A stretch of 50,532 bases of DNA from an uncultured Microcaldota archaeon (GTDB lineage: Archaea > Micrarchaeota > Micrarchaeia > Burarchaeales > Fermentimicrarchaeaceae), in assembly GCA_903921825.1 (NCBI GenBank), contig CAIXRF010000107.1, positions 1 through 50,532 on the forward strand, in the 5' to 3' direction. The notes beneath the pieces were generated by a model that searched no databases, was not told where the DNA came from, and worked only from the letters and a program-made list of their open reading frames with translations. Shown one piece after another: positions 44,422 through 50,532 of this stretch (position 1 is its first letter; every line of letters begins with the position of its first letter). The position numbers and the translations under genes were made by a program.

Positions 44422-47040
44422 GTGAGACTTGTGGGCGGCACCCGTGCGCAATCCGCGATGCAAGTTGCCTGCGGGCAACAGCCTCGCGCCTGCCGTGGGC
44501 AGAGCGCGATGGAATTCCTCATGACCTACGGCTGGGCGCTTCTCGTCCTCCTAGTCGTGGTGGCAGTCCTATTCTATATTGGTGTCATAAACCCAAAGAA
44601 CGCACAGACTAACACCCTTTTCTTCACCCCTGGCTTCAGCGCCTACTCCTTCAGGGTAGGCAATGGCACCGGCTCCCTGGAGCTTGACTTCGGCCAGGCA
44701 ATAGGCCAGTCAGTCATTGTGACTGCAATCTCATGCTCACAGAATTCAACTGTGGTGATGGACGACCTGAGCAGCCAGCCCCTGAGCAGCCAGATTACCA
44801 TCCCCTCCGGTGAGCACAGATGGGTTACAGGCGGCAACTCCAACAACGGCGCCTTCTGCACAGGGGAGGACGGCGGGCAGCTCTCCTTAGAGAGTGCACA
44901 GTTGGGTGAAAGATACAAGGGAGTGGTGTGCGTCAGGTATATTGAGGCGGACACCTACGTTAACAGGACCGTGTGCGGGGATATTAACGCACAGTTCGAG
45001 TTTGCGTCTGTGCCAAGGCCCACTGCGACCCCTGGAGGGAGCCTGACTCCGACGCCTACCCCTACTCCGACGCCAGAGGCAAGTCCGACGCCTACGCCCA
45101 CTCCAGGCTGCTCCGGCAGTTGCCAGGACGGAGTGTGCAACGGCTGCAATGTGTATCTCTCCAGCGGGAGCTGGGTGCTCGAAGGCGACATAATATGCGA
45201 AAGCTGGTGCAATGGCATAACAATACAGGGAAGCGGTGCAACCATTGACTGCCAGGACCACTCGGTAACCGGCGCAGGCCCGGGCAGCAGCGTCGGCATC
45301 CATGTGGATGGCGCAGATGGAGCTACGGTGAAAAACTGCGTGGTGAGCAATTTCAACCAGGGCATTTACGTCTACGACTCCAACAACTGCCAGCTTTTGG
45401 ACAACACTGCAAATTTGAACGGCTTCACTGGAATTAACATGTATTCTTCCAGCAACAACAATCTCACAGGCAACACCGCGGATTCGAACAGCGAGGGCAT
45501 TTACCTGCAGTCAAACGGCATCATTGGCTCGAGCAACAACAGGCTCACGGAAAACACCGCCACCAATAACAGCGAGACGGGCATCTATGCTGACTTTCTC
45601 TGCACCGACAATGTTTTCTCCAGCAACACCGCCTGCTCGAACACGAACGACGACATCGCCTGCGGAGTAGCCCAGATTGACGGCAGCGGCAACAAGTGCG
45701 TGCCACTCGGGCCAGACACCTCATGCTACAGCAGTATCTCCTGCAACTCTGGTTGCCCCACAGGCCCGCCTGCCTGCGCCCCCGGCTGGGTGGTAGGCTC
45801 CTGCCCGTGCGCACTCATCACGCCCGGTGATTACAGGCTTGAAAGCAACCTCAGCACAAATGGCGCACCAGAGACGTGCATAACCATCCCGATGAAAGGC
45901 AGCGGCGCCACGCTCGACTGCCAGGGGCATAGCATCGTCGGAGGAGGAAATGCGGACGGCATATATTTGTACGAAGCCAGTGGGGTAACTGTGAGGAATT
46001 GCGATGTGACCGACTTCGGAGACGGCATACGCCTGGAATATGCAAGCAACAGCAGCATAACTGGCAATACTGTGGATTCAAACGATGACACGGGTATCAG
46101 CTTGAGCAGCGCAGCGAACAACAGCGTAACTAACAACAACGCCGCCTTAAATCGCGACTACGGCATCCATATTGATGGTGATGGCAACAACCTCACGGAC
46201 AACAACGCCAGCCTGAACGGCCAGGGCATCTTAGTGTACGGCAGCAACAACCGCCTCACCGACAACACCATCTGCTCGAACACAAACAATGACCTTTACT
46301 GCGGCGCGCACCAGGTCGATGGCGACGGCAACGAATGCACTCCACTTGGAACAAACGCCGGGTGCAACATCGCCTGCAATGCGGGCTGCCCGCCCCCGGA
46401 GCCTCCGGCGTGCGCTGAGGGCTGGGTGGTGAGCGAATGCCCGTGCACGCTCAACGCGCCAGGCGATTACAGGCTCGAAAGCGACATCAATGCCACGGGC
46501 TATGCGGACTGCATCAAAATCCCGGCAAAAGGCAGCGGCTCCACACTTGACTGCAACGGTCATAACGTTTCAACTAACAGCCCTGGGGGCGGCACGGGCA
46601 TCACCTTAGATCGCGTGAGCGGGGTGCGTGTGGAGAACTGCAATGTGAGCAACTTCTGGGCTGGCATATACCTGAACGGCGCTACCGGTAGCGCAGTCAT
46701 AAATAGCAACTTAACTTCGAACTCCCTCGGCGTCTATGTGTCGGACTCAAACGGCAACAACATCACGGGCAACTACGCAAGCCTGAGCGGCCAGCGCGGC
46801 CTGTTCCTAGGTTCATCCAGCAACAACAATATCACAGGCAACGTCCTCATCTCAAACAGTGACGGCGTTGGCCTCTCCAGCGCGAGCGACAACAACTTCA
46901 CCACGAACGTGGCAACGGGCAATACAAATGACTTCCGCTGCTTCAGCGGAGACTGGAACTACGACGGAGGCAACACCTGCGGCACTAACTCAGGCTGTGG
47001 TGGTTGGCTCGCCTGCCTCACGCCGACACCAGCACCCTAG
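44422..47040 (+). CDS. Class III signal-peptide (pilin-like) protein with TP stalk and NosD-like beta-helix
   Basis: About 872 aa. GTG 44422 fits the TATA distance; the ORF-track start is GTG 44398. The leader ends RGQSAMEFLMTYGWALLVLLVV and, as in the paralogue at 4384, an extra QSAM precedes it, separated by a hairpin-encoded spacer. The pilin-like module (NPKNAQTNTLFFTPGFSAYSFRVGNGTG) is closely similar to that protein. After a TP stalk come three cysteine-bounded parallel beta-helix modules with NosD/pectate-lyase-like rungs (NNLTGNTADSNSEGIYLQ, NNRLTDNTICSNTNND), each starting CPC...PGDYRLES. Expected to be displayed on a pilus-like structure and bind polysaccharide or similar; this is inference. 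Confidence 0.82.
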   Translation: MRLVGGTRAQSAMQVACGQQPRACRGQSAMEFLMTYGWALLVLLVVVAVLFYIGVINPKNAQTNTLFFTPGFSAYSFRVGNGTGSLELDFGQAIGQSVIVTAISCSQNSTVVMDDLSSQPLSSQITIPSGEHRWVTGGNSNNGAFCTGEDGGQLSLESAQLGERYKGVVCVRYIEADTYVNRTVCGDINAQFEFASVPRPTATPGGSLTPTPTPTPTPEASPTPTPTPGCSGSCQDGVCNGCNVYLSSGSWVLEGDIICESWCNGITIQGSGATIDCQDHSVTGAGPGSSVGIHVDGADGATVKNCVVSNFNQGIYVYDSNNCQLLDNTANLNGFTGINMYSSSNNNLTGNTADSNSEGIYLQSNGIIGSSNNRLTENTATNNSETGIYADFLCTDNVFSSNTACSNTNDDIACGVAQIDGSGNKCVPLGPDTSCYSSISCNSGCPTGPPACAPGWVVGSCPCALITPGDYRLESNLSTNGAPETCITIPMKGSGATLDCQGHSIVGGGNADGIYLYEASGVTVRNCDVTDFGDGIRLEYASNSSITGNTVDSNDDTGISLSSAANNSVTNNNAALNRDYGIHIDGDGNNLTDNNASLNGQGILVYGSNNRLTDNTICSNTNNDLYCGAHQVDGDGNECTPLGTNAGCNIACNAGCPPPEPPACAEGWVVSECPCTLNAPGDYRLESDINATGYADCIKIPAKGSGSTLDCNGHNVSTNSPGGGTGITLDRVSGVRVENCNVSNFWAGIYLNGATGSAVINSNLTSNSLGVYVSDSNGNNITGNYASLSGQRGLFLGSSSNNNITGNVLISNSDGVGLSSASDNNFTTNVATGNTNDFRCFSGDWNYDGGNTCGTNSGCGGWLACLTPTPAP
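44464..44502. repeat. Hairpin spacer in the second pilin leader
   Basis: GTTGCC-TGCG-GGCAAC (44464-44479) followed by CTGCC/GGCAG (about 44490-44502). Shares gcgggcaacagcctc with 4407-4542. Confidence 0.7.
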
Positions 47041-47062
47041 CAAACCAGCCTTAAAAAAGAGA

Positions 47063-47228
47063 CGGGCCCGAGGGGAAATTCGGCAAGCCGAATGCGCTGT
47101 TCGCGCAAGCGAACTTGCGTTCGGACCCCTGACATACTGGTTTCTTCACCCTTCTTTTCCGTTAACGCTTTTCTTCGGGAAGAAAAGGGTTAAGAGCCAG
47201 TCGCTCTACCAAGCTGAGCTACGGGCCC
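47063..47228 (-). tRNA. tRNA-Lys (CTT) with anticodon-loop intron and T-loop insertion
   Basis: Acceptor GGGCCCG/CGGGCCC, D-arm GCTC...GAGC and anticodon stem ACTGG/CCAGT pair perfectly; the loop CTCTTAA gives anticodon CTT. A 49-nt intron (47142-47190) sits at the canonical 37/38 position. The T-stem AGGGG/CCCCT also pairs, but the loop between is 50 nt (47076-47125) instead of 7 and holds hairpins CGCAAG-TTCG-CTTGCG and ATTCGG-CTTG-CCGAAT. Removing 43 nt can leave TCCGAAT, which has C where U55 is expected. With both insertions removed the molecule is 74 nt. It is either a twice-interrupted tRNA or a gene disrupted by a mobile palindrome. No CCA is encoded. Confidence 0.8.
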
Positions 47229-47250
47229 ATTCTCCGAAGTGCCCAGCGGG

Positions 47251-47262
47251 GCTATATTATTG
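47251..47262. promoter_or_regulatory. Shared TATA between tRNA-Lys and trm56
   Basis: gctatattattg reads as a TATA box both ways. It is about 25 bp before the tRNA 5' end (47228) and about 30 bp before trm56 ATG 47290. Confidence 0.5.
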
Positions 47263-47289
47263 TAGATTACTATTATAAGCGTGAGGGGA

Positions 47290-47850
47290 ATGGCGAACGT
47301 CGTTGTACTGAGATTGGGGCACCGGAAGACCAGGGACAAGAGGGTGAGCACGCACGTTTTCCTCGCGGCGAGGGCGCTAGGCGCAAACGGCGGGGTGCTG
47401 TGCGGCGAGGAGGACGAAACCATCCTGGGAAGCGTCCGGAAGGTTTCCGAGAAGTGGGGAGGAAAATTCCCCATCTCGTTTGCACGGAATTGGAAGAAGG
47501 AGCTCCTCAGGAAGCGGCGGCAGGGCTTCACCGTCGTTCATCTCACAATGTATGGCGAGAAGCTGATGGACAGGATAGGCGCCATCAGGCGGAAGAAAAG
47601 GTTGTTGGTGGTCGTCGGCGCGCAGAAGGTCCCCCCTGAAGCTTACTCGCTTGCTGACTACAACATTTCGGTGACAGGGCAGCCGCACAGCGAGGTTGCC
47701 GCGCTTGCCGTATTTTTGCATGAGCTTTCCAACGGGAAGGAGCTGGACGCGCGCTTCCCGGGTGCTAGGATACGGATAGCGCCTTCGGCAAGGGGAAAGC
47801 GGGTTATGAAGGGCGCGAAGCGGGCATACAAAACACATTTATATAAGTGA
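47290..47850 (+). CDS. tRNA (cytidine(56)-2'-O)-methyltransferase aTrm56
   Basis: 186 aa SPOUT-class enzyme that methylates the ribose of C56 in the tRNA T-loop, an archaeal modification. The signature VVLRLGHRKTRDKRVSTHVFLAARALGA at the N-terminus and VTGQPHSEVAALAVFLHEL at the knot are diagnostic. ATG 47290 gives the standard start and follows GAGGGG; GTG 47281 is the ORF-track start. It is divergent from a tRNA-Lys whose T-loop, the enzyme's target, is interrupted. Confidence 0.92.
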   Translation: MANVVVLRLGHRKTRDKRVSTHVFLAARALGANGGVLCGEEDETILGSVRKVSEKWGGKFPISFARNWKKELLRKRRQGFTVVHLTMYGEKLMDRIGAIRRKKRLLVVVGAQKVPPEAYSLADYNISVTGQPHSEVAALAVFLHELSNGKELDARFPGARIRIAPSARGKRVMKGAKRAYKTHLYK

Positions 47851-47866
47851 AGTGAGAAATTTGACC

Positions 47867-48538
47867 ATGGCGACAAGGAGGAAGAAGGTTTCCAAGCCAA
47901 AACTGAAGAAGGCGGCGAGGAAGGTGGCACGCAAGGCTTCGCGGAAGATTGTGAAGCGTGTTGCTAAGCGCGTTGCAAAGGTTAGGCTGAAGGCTGCCCG
48001 CAGGATTGTGAAGAAGGCAGCCAAGCGGATGGTTTTGAAGACAGCGATGACGGCTGGGCCGAAAGTTAGGCGGAGGGCGGCACCCAAGGTTCTTGAGAAT
48101 ATGCATGTCAGGAACCTGCTCGTGGAGCTCGCTGGGGAGAAGGCGCTCAAGGTCGCAGGGGAGATGGTGGAGCCGCTGAGCGATGAGGACATCGCAAGGC
48201 GCGCTGGCATCAAGATATCCGACATACGCGCGGTGCTGAACAAGCTGCACGCCGCGGGGATTGCTGCTTACGACAGGACGCGGAACGACGAGGGCTGGTA
48301 CACCTACACGTGGCGCATGTCCGTGGATGGCGCGATGAAGGTTTTGGAAACGCGGAAGGCGCAGGAGAAGCAGAACGCGCAGGAGAAACTCTGCCTCGAG
48401 AGCGCCGTGGACTTCTACAAATGCCCAAACTGCTACGCGAGGGTTGGGACCAAGCTGAGCTTCGAGCAGGCTGTTGAGGCTGGGTTCAGATGCCCGGACT
48501 GCTCGGAGATGCTCCGCTATGTGGAGAAGAAGGGCTGA
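47867..48538 (+). CDS. tfe: Transcription factor E with long basic N-terminal extension
   Basis: 223 aa. TFE assists promoter opening by archaeal RNA polymerase. Residues from about 78 form the winged helix (VRNLLVELAGEKALKV... LSDEDIARRAGIKISDIRAVLNKLHAAGIAAYDRTR) with the YTYTWRM strand, and a C-terminal zinc ribbon follows (CPNCYARVG... CPDCSEML). Residues 1-75 are a Lys/Arg/Ala-rich tail (KKAARKVARKASRKIVKRVA) absent from typical TFE and like histone H1 tails. tttatataag lies about 25 bp before ATG 47867 (leaderless); GTG 47852 is the ORF-track start. Confidence 0.88.
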   Translation: MATRRKKVSKPKLKKAARKVARKASRKIVKRVAKRVAKVRLKAARRIVKKAAKRMVLKTAMTAGPKVRRRAAPKVLENMHVRNLLVELAGEKALKVAGEMVEPLSDEDIARRAGIKISDIRAVLNKLHAAGIAAYDRTRNDEGWYTYTWRMSVDGAMKVLETRKAQEKQNAQEKLCLESAVDFYKCPNCYARVGTKLSFEQAVEAGFRCPDCSEMLRYVEKKG

Positions 48539-49373
48539 CGCCCTCCTGCTTCTTAAAAAGTTTGGGGTTGAGCGGAGCATAGTTTCGCATTCAGAGACGG
48601 TGGAGGCTATCGCTTTAGCGGTGGCGAGAAGGGCGGTTGCGCATGGGAGGAAAATTGACCTCGGGCTCGTTAGCGCCGGCGCGCTGCTCCATGATGTTGG
48701 AAGGAAGAAAACACATGGGTTGAAGCATGGTGTTGTTGGCGAGAGGATGCTTTTGGCTGCGGGTGTGCCAAAAAATATTGCGCATTTCGCAAGGACGCAC
48801 GTTCTTGCCGGCCTTGACGAAGAAACGGCGCCGAAAAGCATTGAGGAGAAGATTGTCTGCTATGCGGACAAGCTGTCCGATGGCAGGAAGATGGAAAGAA
48901 TTAAGACCAGGTTGGGGCCGAAATGCCCTTTGTGGAAGAGGATTGCTGTGTTGATGAGGGATGTTGAGACTATGGTGGGCGGTAAAATGGAGAGAGTCCA
49001 GGATTTCGACGCGATGGTAGTAGTGGAAAAAGGGCAGAGGTTCCTTGTTTTGAAACGGAAGAAGCCACCCGTCTGGGAGTTCCCCGGCGGCGCAATTGAG
49101 TGGGGAGAGACGCCGGAGGAGTCCGCAAGGCGCGAATGTGAAGAGGAATGTGGATTGAGGGTTAAAGTTGGGAAGATATTGGGGACAACGAGCGCTGTTT
49201 ATGGGAAGGAAGGGTGGTTGAAGCACGCCGTATATTTTGTGTTTAGAGGGAAGGTTGTTGGTGGGAAGCTGAAGTTGAGTAGGGAACACACTGCTGCGAA
49301 GTGGGTGGGGAAGAAGGAGTTGGGGAAGCTGAAGCTTGGGTACAACTCGAAACTCGCATTTGAGCTGCTCTAA
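48519..49373 (+). CDS. HD-domain/Nudix fusion protein
   Basis: 284 aa. The N-terminal HD phosphohydrolase domain has SHSETVEAIALAVARR and GALLHDVGRKKTHGLKHG; the C-terminal Nudix domain has the full box GGAIEWGETPEESARRECEEECG. Both active-site signatures are intact, suggesting nucleotide or nucleotide-derivative hydrolysis by two activities. ATG 48519 overlaps the 3' end of tfe by 20 nt in another frame, implying co-translation; the ORF-track start lies further inside tfe. Substrates unknown. Confidence 0.88.
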   Translation: MWRRRADALLLLKKFGVERSIVSHSETVEAIALAVARRAVAHGRKIDLGLVSAGALLHDVGRKKTHGLKHGVVGERMLLAAGVPKNIAHFARTHVLAGLDEETAPKSIEEKIVCYADKLSDGRKMERIKTRLGPKCPLWKRIAVLMRDVETMVGGKMERVQDFDAMVVVEKGQRFLVLKRKKPPVWEFPGGAIEWGETPEESARRECEEECGLRVKVGKILGTTSAVYGKEGWLKHAVYFVFRGKVVGGKLKLSREHTAAKWVGKKELGKLKLGYNSKLAFELL

Positions 49374-49375
49374 AA

Positions 49376-49386
49376 GGTTATATACC
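49376..49386 (+). promoter_or_regulatory. TATA box for tRNA-Met
   Basis: ggttatatacc lies about 30 bp before the tRNA 5' end. Confidence 0.55.
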
Positions 49387-49410
49387 TATACGACGACAAG
49401 AATACCCCGC

Positions 49411-49485
49411 AGCGGGGTAGGGTAGCTTGGAGTGCCCGCTGGGCTCATAACCCAGAGATCCGTGGTTCAAATCCACGCCCCGCTA
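49411..49485 (+). tRNA. Initiator tRNA-Met (CAT)
   Basis: Acceptor AGCGGGG/CCCCGCT with A1:U72, anticodon stem CTGGG/CCCAG with three consecutive G:C pairs next to loop CTCATAA, and T-arm CGTGG-TTCAAAT-CCACG. A1:U72 plus the three G:C pairs mark the initiator rather than the elongator. No intron and no encoded CCA. Confidence 0.95.
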
Positions 49486-49490
49486 TTCCC

Positions 49491-50330
49491 TTATTTTCTT
49501 GCGATTGATTTGACTGCAAGCGGCAGCTCGGAAATGATGTCGCTCGCTATCAGGCAATAGCCGTGTTTCTTGTACGCGAGGTCGCCTGCTGCGCCGTTCA
49601 GGTATGCTGCCAGCGCGGCTGCAATGACGGGCTCGTGCTTCTGGGCGAGCATGGTTGCGCAAATTCCCGCGAGCGTGTCGCCCGTGCCTCCCGCGGTCAT
49701 GCCGGGATTCCCGGTGTTGCTGAGGTAAGTGGTCTTGCCGTCGGAGATTACATCAGGCCTGCCTTTTAGGAGGATAGTTGCGTTGATTTGTTTAGTGAAG
49801 GAGGAAACCTGCGCTGACCGTTTCCCCACGTCCGCGGAAGGCGGCGAGCCGGAGAGGCGCTGGAATTCCACAGAGTGTGGTGTGTAAATGACTTGTTTGG
49901 ATGCCGGCCTCAGTCCCGGCATTATTGCGTCGGCATCTATTACAATTGGCTTCTGCCAGGTGGAAACAATGCGATGGATGGTTTGGAGAACCGCCGGCTT
50001 CTTCGTGAGGCCGTTGCCTATCACCAGGACATCGGCGCGGCTTTGCAGCTCCTGGAGGACGGGCAGGGCGACGTCTGTGAGATAGTTGCCTTCGTATTCC
50101 CAGATGATGAAGTCGGGGAGGTAGCCCGCTATCGTTGGCGCAACTTTGGACGGCGCGGTGATGTAAACGAGGTCCGCGCCGCTCCTGAGTGCTGCGCCAG
50201 CAACGAGTGCTGGCGAGCCGTAGTATTCCTTGCTGCCGCCGATTATCAGGACGCGGCCGTTTTGGCCTTTGTGGGATTCGGGGCTCCTGGGCCTTAGCAG
50301 TTTCCGGGCGAGCGCTTTCGTCATTTCCAT
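49491..50330 (-). CDS. nnrD: ADP-dependent NAD(P)HX dehydratase
   Basis: 279 aa, ribokinase-like fold; repairs hydrated NAD(P)H using ADP. Motifs: KGQNGRVLIIGGSKEYYGSPALVA, GADLVYITAP, VIDADAIMPG, LLKGRPDVISDG and the nucleotide-binding NPGMTAGGTGDTLAGICATML. Only the dehydratase domain is present; the epimerase domain often fused to it is absent. ATG 50330 is 20-30 bp from an AT-rich box (ctttaattag) and probably leaderless; ATG 50324 is an alternative. It converges on the initiator tRNA. Confidence 0.93.
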   Translation of the reverse strand: MEMTKALARKLLRPRSPESHKGQNGRVLIIGGSKEYYGSPALVAGAALRSGADLVYITAPSKVAPTIAGYLPDFIIWEYEGNYLTDVALPVLQELQSRADVLVIGNGLTKKPAVLQTIHRIVSTWQKPIVIDADAIMPGLRPASKQVIYTPHSVEFQRLSGSPPSADVGKRSAQVSSFTKQINATILLKGRPDVISDGKTTYLSNTGNPGMTAGGTGDTLAGICATMLAQKHEPVIAAALAAYLNGAAGDLAYKKHGYCLIASDIISELPLAVKSIARK

Positions 50331-50532
50331 AATGAACCTTTTGCTCTTCCTTTAATTAGTTTAGGTGGGGGGACCCCATTATTCCTTTAATCGTGGTTGG
50401 TTGGGTTGGCGTTGTCTTTCGGTTTTGTTGTTTGTTAGTAGTCTGTTTTTGTTTTGTTGTTATGTAACTATAGTTACATACTAACTACTACTAACTACTA
50501 CTCTATAACAAAAATAATAGGGGAAGTACGGG
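50331..50532. other. AT-rich intergenic end of window with strand asymmetry
   Basis: No gene is seen. After ggtggggggacccc the plus strand is G/T-rich to about 50465, then A/C-rich to the end, with tandem ctaactacta units after 50480 and gttagtagt in the opposite sense at about 50434. Composition is sharply more AT-rich than the rest of the window. Confidence 0.6.
50461..50480. repeat. Perfect 20-bp palindrome
   Basis: tatgtaactatagttacata is self-complementary over its full length and sits at the turning point of the G/T to A/C strand asymmetry. Confidence 0.9.

Noticed and set aside
50481-50505. ctaactacta repeats as a CRISPR array
   Set aside because: Units are about 10 bp with no spacers and no cas genes in the window.

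Overview
The window is a gene-dense, GC-rich chromosomal segment of an archaeon. Archaeal hallmarks are archaeal-type PheRS (pheS-pheT), class I lysyl-tRNA synthetase, transcription factor E, aTrm56, HMG-CoA reductase plus a prenyl synthase for isoprenoid lipids, an initiator tRNA-Met with A1:U72, an intron-containing tRNA-Lys, TATA boxes about 25-30 bp before many start codons (leaderless transcripts), and class III (archaellin/pilin-type) signal peptides of the form QSAMEFLMTYGWA. Bacterial-type gyrase together with that leader style suggests a DPANN-type lineage such as Micrarchaeota or Diapherotrites; this placement is inference.

Layout. 1-3510: 3' end of RNase Z, then a minus-strand group (secreted beta-propeller protein, small SecB-like protein of unknown role, UPF0173 metallo-hydrolase). 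3537-6495: a membrane-anchored ectodomain protein and a pilin-leader protein with a seven-bladed propeller. 6532-13514: pheS-pheT, unknown membrane proteins, a 63-aa charged protein and a class II ribonucleotide reductase. 13511-19410: accessory region with two unrecognised proteins, two paralogous double-module winged-helix regulators (one frameshifted) and a HEAT-repeat protein. 19468-23817: DUF4139 protein, class II HMG-CoA reductase, a lipoprotein and a zinc-ribbon membrane protein. 23840-28266: gyrB-gyrA, whose promoter lies beside a 31-bp alternating purine-pyrimidine tract. 28415-29984: tandem zinc-ribbon membrane paralogues and a DUF4870-like protein. 30012-39740: surface-protein region with TP-rich stalk proteins, a Cys-rich protein coupled to a membrane-tethered winged-helix sensor, a COG2403 GTPase and a 1469-aa multidomain protein. 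39787-44377: prenyl synthase, lysS and acetyl-CoA synthetase. 44422-47040: a second pilin-leader protein, with a beta-helix. 47063-50330: tRNA-Lys, aTrm56, TFE, an HD-Nudix fusion, initiator tRNA and NAD(P)HX dehydratase. The window ends in AT-rich DNA with a perfect 20-bp palindrome.

The housekeeping genes cover translation, DNA topology, dNTP supply and isoprenoid synthesis. The accessory theme is the cell surface: seven or more secreted proteins share TP-rich stalks, interchangeable head domains and several kinds of anchor. The most unusual items are a tRNA-Lys gene whose T-loop carries a 43-nt hairpin-rich insertion, beside the gene for the T-loop C56 methyltransferase; similar hairpin clusters expanded in frame inside two pilin leaders; the Z-DNA-prone tract at the gyrase promoter; a TFE with a histone-H1-like basic tail; and a duplicated lysS/idsA junction that forms a 19-codon leader ORF. 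All calls come from reading the sequence; no database search was run.
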